DNA from: CAZYWA01 sp964650975 [NCBI: uncultured bacterium]
GTDB taxonomy: Bacteria > JADJOY01
Reading direction: 5' to 3'
Assembly (NCBI GenBank): GCA_964650975.1
Contig: CAZYWA010000010.1
Span: forward strand, 1 to 36,949
Length of the DNA stretch: 36,949 nucleotides
Made by a program: the position numbers and the translations under genes. The notes beneath the pieces are model-generated. The model ran no database searches. It had not been told where the DNA came from and saw only the letters and a list, made by a program, of their open reading frames with translations. This document shows, piece after piece, positions 7,801 through 15,490 of the stretch (its first letter is position 1; each line of letters begins with the position of its first letter).

Positions 7801-8918
7801 CAGAAGAACCGCTCCGGCACGTTGATGACGTCTCCCGACTCGACCGGGATGTCGAGGTCGAGGCGGCCGTCGTCGATGATCTGGTTCACGTCCACGCGGA
7901 TCACGCGCTTTCCGGCCGAGTCCTGACGGATGATCTGCACGGCGCTCTTGTCGGCGAGCGGTGTGAAGCCGCCAGCGCGGCTCAGCACTTCCATGAGCGT
8001 GTTGCGGTGGGTGAGCTTGAACGGGCCGGGACGCGGCACCTCGCCCAGGATGTGCACCATGCGGCTGCGGTACTCGCGCAGGAACACGGTCACCTGCGGC
8101 GCGACGTAGTAGTCGTCGAGCTTCTGCACCAGCCCGCCGCGGAACTCGTCGACCGAGAGGCCCGCCGCCGGGATCGTGCCCGCGTAGGGAAAGTCGACCG
8201 TGCCCCGCGGCGAAACGCGCAGCGTCACGTGCTGGAGATCGGGCTCGCCCAGCACCGACACGTCGAGCAGATCCTCGACGCCGATCCGGTACTCGGGATC
8301 GAGCAGCTCGTCGTCCGGACCGGCATCGCCCGCTTCGCGCGACTCACCACCGCCGGTGGCGGGCGGCTGGACCACGTAGCGCTGTGCCTCCTCGACCGGA
8401 TGCGCCGGCTTCGAGCGCGGAGAGACGTAGGTCGGAAGGCCGTCGCCGGCGGCCTCGTTCGTCTTTTCCGGGGCTCCGGGCGCCGCGACCGGGGAGGGCG
8501 GGAGCGGAGTCGAAGGGGGAGCCGAGACTACCGAAGCCACGGAGGTCGCGGCTTCGGGGTCGGGCCGGACGGCCATGGCCGCCTTCGGCGGCTCGACGCT
8601 CGGAGCCGTGGCCTTCGGAGTCGCTGCCTTCGGAGCCGTGGGTTCAGGCGCCGCCGGAGCCGCTTGCGGCTTGGTCTCCGCCGCCGCGACTGCGGCTGGC
8701 GCGTTCTCGGCCGACGCGTCGTCGGTATCGGGCTGAATCGAGATGGACCACCGCGACGTCCCGCCCGCATCCGCCGCAGAGGGCGCCTGTGGAGCGGGCG
8801 AATCCCAGGAATCGAGCGGCGGCGCGAACGCCACGGCGCAGCCGCCCGATCCCAGCGCGACCGCGCACAGGAGCGCGCTCGCGGCTCGGGACCTGGCACG
8901 CATCAACGGTTGCACCAT
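7800..8918 (-). CDS. Wza-like polysaccharide export lipoprotein with a long Ala/Pro linker
   Basis: About 372 residues from the ATG at 8918; a TTG at 8942 would add eight. A signal peptide ends in a lipobox (LGSGGC, Cys27), so it should be an outer-membrane lipoprotein. Residues ~30-200 are low-complexity, rich in Ala, Pro, Lys and Thr. Then comes a polysaccharide-export domain (YRIGVEDLLDVSVLGEPDL onward, ~207-282) and one SLBB domain (HILGEVPRPGPFKL to the end, ~284-372). Wza proper has more SLBB-type repeats and a C-terminal amphipathic helix that makes the outer-membrane pore. Here the protein stops at INVPERFF right after the SLBB domain, so that helix is missing. It is followed by, and overlaps by one base with, the wzc-like gene. 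Confidence 0.9.
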   Translation of the reverse strand: MVQPLMRARSRAASALLCAVALGSGGCAVAFAPPLDSWDSPAPQAPSAADAGGTSRWSISIQPDTDDASAENAPAAVAAAETKPQAAPAAPEPTAPKAATPKATAPSVEPPKAAMAVRPDPEAATSVASVVSAPPSTPLPPSPVAAPGAPEKTNEAAGDGLPTYVSPRSKPAHPVEEAQRYVVQPPATGGGESREAGDAGPDDELLDPEYRIGVEDLLDVSVLGEPDLQHVTLRVSPRGTVDFPYAGTIPAAGLSVDEFRGGLVQKLDDYYVAPQVTVFLREYRSRMVHILGEVPRPGPFKLTHRNTLMEVLSRAGGFTPLADKSAVQIIRQDSAGKRVIRVDVNQIIDDGRLDLDIPVESGDVINVPERFF

Positions 8919-9017
8919 CGGAGCTTCACGTATCGAGAGCAAAGGGGTAGCCAGGACTTCAGGGGTCGGGTGATTGAGCGGCGCGAGCGGGCGTTGGGGA
9001 GAGTGCGCGACGCCCGG

Positions 9018-9434
9018 TCACTCCGTCACGATCCACGTCGAGTAACCGAGATTCTTGAGCGTCGCCGCGATCGCGTCCGCGCTGTCGCGATCGCCGAACG
9101 GTCCCACTCGGATCTGGTAGTAGGTCTTCCCCGAAGCCGGTGTGGTCATGACGTACGAGGGAAAACCTCGGTCGGCAAGGCCCTGCGCCGCCTGCCTGGC
9201 GGCTCGCTCGTTCACGATGCTCGAAACCTGCACGGAAAACTTGGGCTCAGCCGGTGCTGGACGCGACGCCGTCGGGGCCGGCGGCGGGGGTGCTGGCTCT
9301 CCCGTCGCGGCCGGGGGCGGTTGAGCCGAGGCAGCGCTGGGCTCCGGCGCATCGGTCGAGCCGACCGACATCGCACACCCGGCCGTCAGCACGACGACCG
9401 CGAAACACCCGACCCACCGTCGATCTGCGCTCAT
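9018..9434 (-). CDS. SPOR domain lipoprotein
   Basis: 138 residues. Signal peptide with lipobox LTAGC (Cys20), a Pro/Ala-rich linker to about residue 63, then one SPOR domain (KFSVQVSSIVNERAARQAAQGL ... YYQIRVGPFGDRDSADA ... GYSTWIVTE), cut here for length; the spacing of the two beta-alpha-beta halves is normal. SPOR domains bind glycan strands stripped of stem peptides, usually at the division septum. The gene is first in the run SPOR - exporter - co-polymerase - FAD oxidoreductase, with about 100 bp before the exporter start. This suggests the export machinery may be anchored to peptidoglycan, but the gap is wide enough that it could also be a separate transcript. Confidence 0.9.
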   Translation of the reverse strand: MSADRRWVGCFAVVVLTAGCAMSVGSTDAPEPSAASAQPPPAATGEPAPPPPAPTASRPAPAEPKFSVQVSSIVNERAARQAAQGLADRGFPSYVMTTPASGKTYYQIRVGPFGDRDSADAIAATLKNLGYSTWIVTE

Positions 9435-9568
9435 CTCTTCCCGCGCCCGAACCCTGCCCGAGCCGCGGCACTATAGCCCGAAGCTTGAAACCGGAAAATC
9501 CAGTCCGGAGCTTCGCGCGCGAAAACGCGGCCTCCCCCGTTGTGGCGGTGGGTCGAAGCAGATGCAAC

Positions 9569-9817
9569 GCGCCGGCAGGCGCGCGGCGAGCAACGCGAGC
9601 CGACTCGGGGTGGGTCCCCGGCCGGATCCACCCCGGACGGGGCGGGGGCTGGAACAGCCGCTCGCGGCAACTCAGAGTCTGTGAAGCAATCGGTAGGCAG
9701 GCGTTGTCGAACCGTGGTTCCGGTCGGCGCGGAGTCGCGCCGGATTTGGGGGTGGGGCCTCACGAAAACCGCGCTTTTCGTGGGGCCGGGGGTTGGAAAG
9801 CCCCCCGGGGAACTCAG
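9569..9817 (-). repeat. Composite intergenic repeat R1, second locus
   Basis: A 249-bp composite with the same two-unit order as 4073-4318. Unit A (9569-~9690): opening 41-nt block (9569-9609), stem 1 CCCCGGCCGG with CCGGACGGGG (9616-9642), stem 2 GGGGGCT/AGCC around GGAAC (partly decayed), CAACTCAG, tail TCTGTGAAG. Unit B (~9723-9817): GTCGCGCCGGATTTGGGG (9734-9751), stem 1 CCTCACGAAAA (9758-9768) with TTTTCGTGGGG (9775-9785), stem 2 GGGGGTT/AAGCCCCC around GGA, then GAACTCAG. On the minus strand the last CTGAG holds the TGA stop of the outer-membrane barrel gene. The rest of the gap, 9435-9568, shows no gene or other clear signal. Confidence 0.85.
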
Positions 9818-10311
9818 AAGCCGATGCTCGCCCACACACCCGGCGCGAAGTAACCGTGGCCGTCGTCGAGCGCGCGATAGGAGACCTCGCCGCTCACCCG
9901 GACAACCACGACGTTGACCCCGATCCCCGCCGCCGCATCGAAGTACACACCGCTTCCGTCGTGCGGCCCGGCTACCTCCCAGTAATAGCCCGGGCCGGCG
10001 GCGACGTACGGCTCGATCGGGCCGAGCGGCAGGCTGAGGATGCCGCGCAAGCCGACGAAATTGGTGTCCGGCAGATCGCGATTCCCGGGCGTGAAGATGC
10101 GGCTGTAACCGGCGCCCACTCCCAGCCAGTCGGTGAATCCGTAGGTCAGATTCGCGCCTGCCATCAGCGACGGTGAGTTGTCGCCGCCTCCGGTATCCCA
10201 CGCGACTCCCAGAAACGGGCTCAGTCCGAAGCCCTCGTGCGCCCGCGCCGCCGGTGCGGCTGCCAGCAGCAGCAGGACTGCCACCCCAACCTGCAACACG
10301 CGTCGTCGCAT
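9814..10311 (-). CDS. Outer-membrane beta-barrel protein
   Basis: 165 residues. A clear Sec signal peptide (MRRR, hydrophobic core, cleavage near AAPAARAHE) is followed by alternating short strands of the OmpA/OmpW-like small-barrel type: FLGVAWDTGG, LTYGFTDWLGVGAGYSRIF, YVAAGPGYYWEV and a final GVWASIGF ending in Phe, the usual C-terminal aromatic for barrel assembly. About eight strands would fit the length. Function is unknown. GGAGG lies 5 nt before the ATG. It starts 18 bp after the Ser/Thr kinase stop, so the two are probably co-transcribed. Its stop codon is part of the repeat that follows. Confidence 0.85.
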   Translation of the reverse strand: MRRRVLQVGVAVLLLLAAAPAARAHEGFGLSPFLGVAWDTGGGDNSPSLMAGANLTYGFTDWLGVGAGYSRIFTPGNRDLPDTNFVGLRGILSLPLGPIEPYVAAGPGYYWEVAGPHDGSGVYFDAAAGIGVNVVVVRVSGEVSYRALDDGHGYFAPGVWASIGF

Positions 10312-10329
10312 CGTGACCTCCGCTGCGGC

Positions 10330-12297
10330 TCACCGGGACGGTGAACCGCCATTTCGCGCCAGCGCCAGGTAACGCTTGGTGTCCTCCCGTGCCGGATCGA
10401 GATCCAGAGCCATCTTGAGCTCGTCGACCGCCTCGGTGCGCCGATTGAGCGACAGCAGCGCGGCACCCAGCTCGTGGTGGGCCGCGGCATCCGAGGGTTC
10501 GAGGCGGATGGCTTCGCGCAACGTCACCTCGGCGTCGACCAAACGCCCGGATCGCGCCAGCACCCGCCCCAGCTCGAGGTGCGCGGGACCGTCGTTGGGC
10601 CGATTCTGAAGGTAATCGCGAAACGAGACGATCGCCTCGGCGTCGCGGCCCGCGGCCGCCGACTTGCGCCCGGCGCGCAGCAGGTTCTCGACCCGGTCGA
10701 TCTCCGTGACGTGCTTCTCCGCCTGATACGCGAACGAGCTTGCACGCGGATCCTGGCCCGCGATCTCCAGGACCTTGCGAAAATAAGCCGCCGCGTCGCG
10801 CGGCCGGCCGAGCTGCTCGGTGGCGCGCCCCAAGCCGAGCCACGCCTCGGCGTTCCGCGGGTCGCCGGAGCGCGCTTGCTCGAAATGCTCGGCCGCCTCC
10901 GCCCATCGGTTCGCGGCGAGGGCCTGCCGCCCCAGCTCCAGCGACGCCGCGACGTCGACCGACGGCCGGGGCAACGCGAGCAGCGGCTTCGGCACGGCGT
11001 CGGACACGGGCTCGGCTGGGCCGCGCGGCAACGACGCGCGAATGACCGGGCCGCCCTCGCGCGGCGCGGGCACCTCCGGCGCCTCGGCCTGACGCGGGTG
11101 TCGGGACGTGAACCACCAGCCTCCCGCCGACGCGCACGCGACCAGCAGCACGAGCACGCCACGCGAGGCGCGCCGCCGGCGCGCGTGCGACGCGCCGTGC
11201 GGATCGAGCTCGCCACCGCGCGCCAGGTGCGAGCGGCGCTGGCGATCGCTCACCGCGCGGCGCAGCTCGTCGGCCGTGCGCGGCGTGCGGGGAAAGTTCT
11301 TGCCGAGGTTGATGCGCTCCACGCGATCGAGTGCGGCGTAGAGCTCGGCGCCGTTGGCGGGACGCCAGTTGGGGTCCTTGGAGAGCGCTCCCATGATGAG
11401 CCGCTCGAGCTCGCGGCTCACCACCAGGTCGGGCTTGACCGCGTGCATCGGCCGGGGCCGTTCCTCGATGTGCTTCATGAGCAGCGGGATCACCGAGTCC
11501 GAGTTGGTGTCGAACGGCCGCTGGCCGGTGAGCATCTCGTACATCACGACGCCCAGCGCGTAGATGTCGCTGCGCGCGTCGAGCGGCTTCCCCTGGCACT
11601 GCTCGGGCGACATGTAGAAAGGCGTGCCGATCAGCACCCCGCTCTTGGTGTTGTTGGTGGGCTGCGTGCCGCGCGCCTTGGCGATCCCGAAGTCGAGCAC
11701 CAGCACCCAGTCCTCGATGCCGTTCCGGCTCGGCTCGACCATGATGTTCTCGGGCTTCAGGTCGCGATGGACCAGACCCTGACGGTGCGCGGCGCCGACC
11801 ACGTCGGCCACCTGCTTCATGAGCCGGATGGTGCGCATCTCGGCCATCGCACCGTCGCGCTCCAGCAAGTCGGCGAGGTTCCCGCCGCGCACCAGCTCCA
11901 TCACCATGTAGAGCGTGCCGTCGTCCATCTGGCCGAAGTCGTAGATCTCGGCCGCGTGCGGATGGCGGATGTCGCGTGCCTTGGTGACCTCCTCGCGGAA
12001 CCGCGAGACGGCGCTGGGATCGCGCATGTGCGCCGAATCGAGCACCTTCACCGCGACCGCCCGATCGGCCACCCGGTCGTGCGCGCGGTACACGACGCTG
12101 GTGCCGCCGTGCCCGATCTCGCGCTCGAGCCGGTAACGCTCCCCCAGCTCGAGCCCCTCGCGAGGGTCCGGCATCCTGAGCGACACGCCGCAGTGCGGGC
12201 AGGTCTCGAGACCGGGCGTCAGCGAGCCGTCACAGCTCGGGCAGCTCCGGCCCGTGGACTGGATCGAGCGCGCGTCGAGGTGGATCGTCGTGGACAC
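10330..12297 (-). CDS. Transmembrane Ser/Thr protein kinase with zinc-ribbon N-terminus and periplasmic TPRs
   Basis: 655 residues. Order: a small zinc-ribbon-like segment with CxxC pairs at C19/C22 and C33/C36; a complete Hanks-type kinase domain (~55-320) with glycine loop IGHGGTSVVY, VAVK Lys84, HRDLKPEN (D179), DFG (D202) and the activation segment GTPFYMSPEQ; a basic stretch; one TM (~378-396); then tetratricopeptide repeats (~451-655). By topology the kinase is cytoplasmic and the TPRs are outside the inner membrane, where they could bind envelope proteins. All key catalytic residues are present, so it should be active. The start is GTG at 12297 with only a distant GGAG. It sits between a four-TM protein gene upstream and the barrel gene downstream. 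Confidence 0.95.
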   Translation of the reverse strand: MSTTIHLDARSIQSTGRSCPSCDGSLTPGLETCPHCGVSLRMPDPREGLELGERYRLEREIGHGGTSVVYRAHDRVADRAVAVKVLDSAHMRDPSAVSRFREEVTKARDIRHPHAAEIYDFGQMDDGTLYMVMELVRGGNLADLLERDGAMAEMRTIRLMKQVADVVGAAHRQGLVHRDLKPENIMVEPSRNGIEDWVLVLDFGIAKARGTQPTNNTKSGVLIGTPFYMSPEQCQGKPLDARSDIYALGVVMYEMLTGQRPFDTNSDSVIPLLMKHIEERPRPMHAVKPDLVVSRELERLIMGALSKDPNWRPANGAELYAALDRVERINLGKNFPRTPRTADELRRAVSDRQRRSHLARGGELDPHGASHARRRRASRGVLVLLVACASAGGWWFTSRHPRQAEAPEVPAPREGGPVIRASLPRGPAEPVSDAVPKPLLALPRPSVDVAASLELGRQALAANRWAEAAEHFEQARSGDPRNAEAWLGLGRATEQLGRPRDAAAYFRKVLEIAGQDPRASSFAYQAEKHVTEIDRVENLLRAGRKSAAAGRDAEAIVSFRDYLQNRPNDGPAHLELGRVLARSGRLVDAEVTLREAIRLEPSDAAAHHELGAALLSLNRRTEAVDELKMALDLDPAREDTKRYLALARNGGSPSR

Positions 12298-12358
12298 GGC
12301 GGTCGCGGCTCCGGAGGTCCGGGCGGCCGCCGCAGAGTGTACTTCGAGTCGGGGCGGC

Positions 12359-12922
12359 TCAGGCGGCCGAAACGCCGGTTTTCCGGCCCCGCTCGAGGAG
12401 CCTCGTCACCAGGAAGGCGAGGCTCAGCGCGAAGAGCGAGCCCACGCTCACGAGCAGCGGCCCGAGCGGGTCCTGCCAGAGCGCCGGGGCCGAGCCGTCG
12501 CTGAACGCCTGAGCCGTCCCCACTCGGGACAACCGGATCGAGCCGCCCAGCGTGATGGCACTCTCGACCAGCAGTGTCACCACCAGCAGGACGCGCGCCC
12601 GAGCCACGTGACCGCGGCGGACGTCGTGATGCGCGAGCGCATAACCACCGGTGCAAGCCGCGACGTAGAGCCAGGGAACCACCCACTTGAGCGTCGCGGC
12701 GCGCTCCGGCGTGAGCCTCACTGCGTACATCACACTCCAGTCGGGATAGGCCCAGAAGAGATAGAGCCCGAGCGGCGCGAAGCACGCGACGGAAAACCCC
12801 ACCGCGTAGCCGAAGCTCTCGCACAAGAGGCCGGACTCGCGCGCCTGGATGTCCCGGGCGGCGGCGAGCGCCATCCCCTGGCCGATCGCGACGTTGATGA
12901 GCGTATCGAGCGGTACCGTCAC
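12359..12922 (-). CDS. Four-TM integral membrane protein, function unknown
   Basis: 187 residues from a GTG at 12922, chosen because GGAG lies about 6 nt upstream and because the reading frame further 5' runs through repeat R2 and looks non-coding. Four hydrophobic segments are visible: FSVACFAPLGLYLFWAY, WVVPWLYVAACTGGYALA, VLLVVTLLVESAITLGG and GPLLVSVGSLFALSLAFLV. No charged catalytic motif or known family signature is seen. It lies 61 bp upstream of the Ser/Thr kinase gene on the same strand and may be its first operon partner. Confidence 0.65.
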   Translation of the reverse strand: MTVPLDTLINVAIGQGMALAAARDIQARESGLLCESFGYAVGFSVACFAPLGLYLFWAYPDWSVMYAVRLTPERAATLKWVVPWLYVAACTGGYALAHHDVRRGHVARARVLLVVTLLVESAITLGGSIRLSRVGTAQAFSDGSAPALWQDPLGPLLVSVGSLFALSLAFLVTRLLERGRKTGVSAA

Positions 12923-13000
12923 GAGCTGCTCCGAGCCGGGATGGCGAGAGCATCGATTGCACCACGGCCGCGCGACGCGGGCAAACGGGATCGGGCGGAT

Positions 13001-13078
13001 CGGAGGGACGCGGTCCCTCGCGTCCGCAGCGCTCGATTCCGGTGTGACGCTGCGGCGGCGAGGGACCGCCGCCCTCCG
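13001..13078. repeat. Twin-hairpin repeat R2, best copy
   Basis: Two 31-nt arms (13001-13031 and 13048-13078), complementary at 27 of 31 positions, separated by 16 nt. Each arm is also a hairpin: left stem GGACGC/GCGTCC (13006-13011, 13020-13025) with loop GGTCCCTC; right stem GGCGGC/GCCGCC (13054-13059, 13068-13073) with loop GAGGGACC. The two 8-nt loops are exact reverse complements. The element ends 16 nt before the ATG of the LOG-family gene, so it may lie in its leader. Other copies are at 30874-30950, 35066-35154 and a half copy at 19745-19764. Confidence 0.88.
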
Positions 13079-13094
13079 CGCTACTCTTGCGGGC

Positions 13095-13691
13095 ATGAAC
13101 GCGCCCAGGATCGGCAGCGTCTGCGTCTTCTGCGGCTCGAGCACGGGCCGGTCGCCAGCCTTCGCTCACGCGGCGGAGGCGCTGGGCCGCGAGCTCGCCC
13201 GTCAAGGCATCGACCTCGTCTACGGCGGCGGCAACGTCGGTCTGATGGGCGTCCTCGCGGACGCGTCGCTCGCCACGGGCGGCCGCGTGATCGGCGTGAT
13301 TCCGCGCTCGCTCGTCGAGCGCGAGGTGGCGCATCGCGGCTTGACCGAGCTGCGCGTCGTCGAGTCGATGCACGAGCGCAAGCAGCTCATGCACGATCTC
13401 TCGGACGCCTTCGTGGCGCTGCCCGGCGGAATCGGCACCTTCGAGGAGCTGTTCGAAACGCTCACCTGGGGCCAGCTCGGCTTTCACCGGAAGCCCTGCG
13501 GCATTCTCGACGTCGAGGACTACTACCGCCCGCTGGTGGCACTTCTCGACCGGGCCGTCGAGAGCGAGCTGCTACATCCGGACCACCGTAACGGCCTGCT
13601 GGTCGACACCGATCCCGCGCGATTGCTGGCGCGGTTGCAGGCGTTCCAACCTCCCGACGTCGAGAAGTGGCTCGACCGCTCGGAGACCTGA
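13095..13691 (+). CDS. LOG family protein (TIGR00730), probable nucleoside-monophosphate phosphoribohydrolase
   Basis: 198 residues, the normal family length. The Rossmann-like motif GGGNVGLMG (~44-52), the invariant Arg-Lys pair in SMHERKQLM (R95, K96) and the signature PGGIGTFEELFE (110-121) are all present; the latter two form the active site that cleaves ribose 5-phosphate from cytokinin nucleotides or other purine monophosphates in this family. In bacteria many of these act on AMP or have unknown substrates. The ATG at 13095 gives the family N-terminus (SVCVFCGSS). No clear Shine-Dalgarno site precedes it; repeat R2 ends just upstream. Confidence 0.93.
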   Translation: MNAPRIGSVCVFCGSSTGRSPAFAHAAEALGRELARQGIDLVYGGGNVGLMGVLADASLATGGRVIGVIPRSLVEREVAHRGLTELRVVESMHERKQLMHDLSDAFVALPGGIGTFEELFETLTWGQLGFHRKPCGILDVEDYYRPLVALLDRAVESELLHPDHRNGLLVDTDPARLLARLQAFQPPDVEKWLDRSET

Positions 13692-13716
13692 CCAGCAGCA
13701 ACACCACCGCCAAAGA

Positions 13717-14478
13717 TCACGAAGATGACGTCGAATACGCCTCGCGTAGCGCGCGGATCGAGAGCTGGCCGGGAGCGGCGGGCGCGTCGCCTTCGACGAA
13801 GCCGTAGGTCATGCACGAGCCGAACACCGGGCCCATGATGCGGCTCGTCGACCCCTCGGCGCCGAGCGCCATGCCCACGATCTGGGCACGCTCGTAGCGA
13901 TCGCGAAACGACTGCACGAACGAGAGCAGCCGCGCGACGTCGACGGGGCCGCGCGGCGTCGGACAGATCTTGAACACGTCCGCGCCGAGCGCCACCACGG
14001 CCTCGGCCGCGAGCGCCGTCATGGTCGCGGCCGGTGGGGTTCCTTGCAGATCGTGGCACGACGCAATCGAGAGCTTCCCGGCGCGCGCGCAGAGCTCGAC
14101 CACGCGCTCGCGGATCTCGCGCGCCGCGAGCTCGACGTCGAGAAGATCCGCGTCATGGGCAACGGCCTCGAAGATCGCGAGCCTCGCGGCCTCGGAGCCG
14201 GACCACTCGCCCAGCTCGGCGGCGAGGCGGATCGTGGCGATCACCGGCAAGCCGGCGGCGGCCTTGGCCGCCACGACCGCCGCGTGCGCACGCTCCGGGT
14301 CGAGGCGAGGGTCGCGATCGAGACGCACTTCGATCAGGTCGGCGCCCTGCGCGCCGGCCTTCCTCGCGGTGGCCTCCACGTCGGGTGCCGCGACCACAGC
14401 CACGATCCGCGGCTCGGCGCCGAGACTCAGGCCGCCGGCCGAGATCGTCCGGTCGGATCGGTAGCAACGAATCGTCAT
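13717..14478 (-). CDS. aroD: Type I 3-dehydroquinate dehydratase
   Basis: 253 residues. Catalyses 3-dehydroquinate to 3-dehydroshikimate in the shikimate pathway, through a Schiff base. Visible: substrate-binding E-V-R (50-52), catalytic His142 in ASCHDLQGTP and Schiff-base Lys170 in DVFKICPTP, then Arg213 in GSTSRIMG and Gln238 near the end. The spacing and length match the E. coli-type enzyme closely. The gene converges with the LOG gene, 25 bp apart. No other shikimate gene is visible nearby. Type I enzymes use a covalent imine and are unrelated to the type II enzymes common in other high-GC lineages. Confidence 0.94.
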   Translation of the reverse strand: MTIRCYRSDRTISAGGLSLGAEPRIVAVVAAPDVEATARKAGAQGADLIEVRLDRDPRLDPERAHAAVVAAKAAAGLPVIATIRLAAELGEWSGSEAARLAIFEAVAHDADLLDVELAAREIRERVVELCARAGKLSIASCHDLQGTPPAATMTALAAEAVVALGADVFKICPTPRGPVDVARLLSFVQSFRDRYERAQIVGMALGAEGSTSRIMGPVFGSCMTYGFVEGDAPAAPGQLSIRALREAYSTSSS

Positions 14479-14511
14479 GAGCGCGACTCGAGCCGCCGCC
14501 CGCGGGACGAG

Positions 14512-15243
14512 CTACCCCAGCAACATCCGCAGCTCCGCCTGCACCTCGTTCACGAAGCGCGCGATCGAGTCGGAGCCGTTGCCTTCGAGCTTCCCGAATT
14601 GGATGCCGAAGCCGGAGAGCTGCATGGCACCGGCCACGGGCTCACGCTGCACCACGAAGCGCGCGTCACCTTCACCCGAGACCACCACCGCCCCGGGCAT
14701 GCGGAACCGGAAGCGCACGCTCTCGCCGCTCGCGACGGGCACGTCGGTCTGCACGAAAGCACCGCCCTGACCGACGTTGGTCACGCGGCCCTCGAAGCTG
14801 CGATCTCCGACCGTGCAGTTGGCGGGCAAGTTGGTGAAGACCCGCGCGTAGCGCCGCAGATCGCGTCCGCCGAAAAGCGCCTCGTTGACGCGGAAGACCA
14901 GCTCTTCGGGCAGCGCGTTGACGTCCACGGCGGCGTTGATCCCGGTGCCGTAGAGCGCCCCGTCCTCGAGCTCGGAGAGCTTCGCGATGGCGATCACGCC
15001 CACGCCGCCCAACACCTTCTCGCCGGTGGCCTGGTCGAGGAATTTCAAACACGCGGCGCGCGAAGCGTTGAAGTTCACGATCAGCGCCGCGGGCGCCACG
15101 CCCGCGCGGCACTCGACCAGCGCGCCGTCGTAGCCGCCGGTGAGGCGAACCTCGTAGCCGTAGAGCTCGAGCAGCCGCTTGAGCCCGGCGCCGGCGAACG
15201 GCACGTCCTCGATCAGCACGATGCGACCGGCATTGGGATCCAT
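14512..15243 (-). CDS. Pseudo-receiver plus PilZ domain protein
   Basis: 243 residues. Residues ~6-120 look like a response-regulator receiver: an acidic pair in IVLIEDVPFAG (E12, D13) and helix/strand order, but the phospho-acceptor strand reads ALIVNFNAS, with Asn where Asp is required. So it is probably not phosphorylated. Residues ~129-240 are a PilZ-type domain: LRRYARV gives an RxxxR motif (R130 or nearby), followed by TNVGQGGAFV in place of the usual D/NxSxxG, with Gly at the Ser position. c-di-GMP binding may therefore be altered. The start at 15243 is MDPNAGR; a longer upstream frame is not protein-like. Divergent from the carboxylase gene. Confidence 0.82.
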   Translation of the reverse strand: MDPNAGRIVLIEDVPFAGAGLKRLLELYGYEVRLTGGYDGALVECRAGVAPAALIVNFNASRAACLKFLDQATGEKVLGGVGVIAIAKLSELEDGALYGTGINAAVDVNALPEELVFRVNEALFGGRDLRRYARVFTNLPANCTVGDRSFEGRVTNVGQGGAFVQTDVPVASGESVRFRFRMPGAVVVSGEGDARFVVQREPVAGAMQLSGFGIQFGKLEGNGSDSIARFVNEVQAELRMLLG

Positions 15244-15490
15244 GGCTCGACGGACCTCGCGTGCCCCGCGCTGATGATCGAACCGGTCGGCGAGGCAGCT
15301 CCAGATGTAGCACCGCTCGCCCGGGCGGTGAAGTCGCGTCCGCAGCGGTGGCCCCGCGGCCGGAGACCGGCCGGCTCCTCCCGCGTTTTGCCCCTGGAGC
15401 GCGCCGGTCCCCGGCGCGCGTCGATCGATCGCGCCCGACACCAGCGCCGTTGCCACCCCGCCGAACCCGCACATACCATCGGTGCCCGTC
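15244..15490. other. Divergent intergenic region with one strong hairpin
   Basis: 247 bp between the PilZ gene (leftward) and the carboxylase operon (rightward), so it must hold both promoters; I could not identify -35/-10 boxes with confidence. It contains GCGCGCCGG (15399-15407) and CCGGCGCGC (15411-15419), a perfect 9-bp stem with a 3-nt loop, followed by GTCGATCGATCGCGCC. A similar ATCGATCGC string occurs next to repeats R2 (30912) and R3 (32432), so this may be a relic of the same repeat group. Confidence 0.45.

Noticed and set aside
5104-7926. 940-residue plus-strand frame opposite the co-polymerase
   Set aside because: Antisense shadow; no recognisable domain, while the minus strand encodes complete Wzc-like and FAD proteins.
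10474-12504. 676-residue plus-strand frame opposite the kinase
   Set aside because: Antisense shadow of an intact kinase gene with all catalytic motifs.
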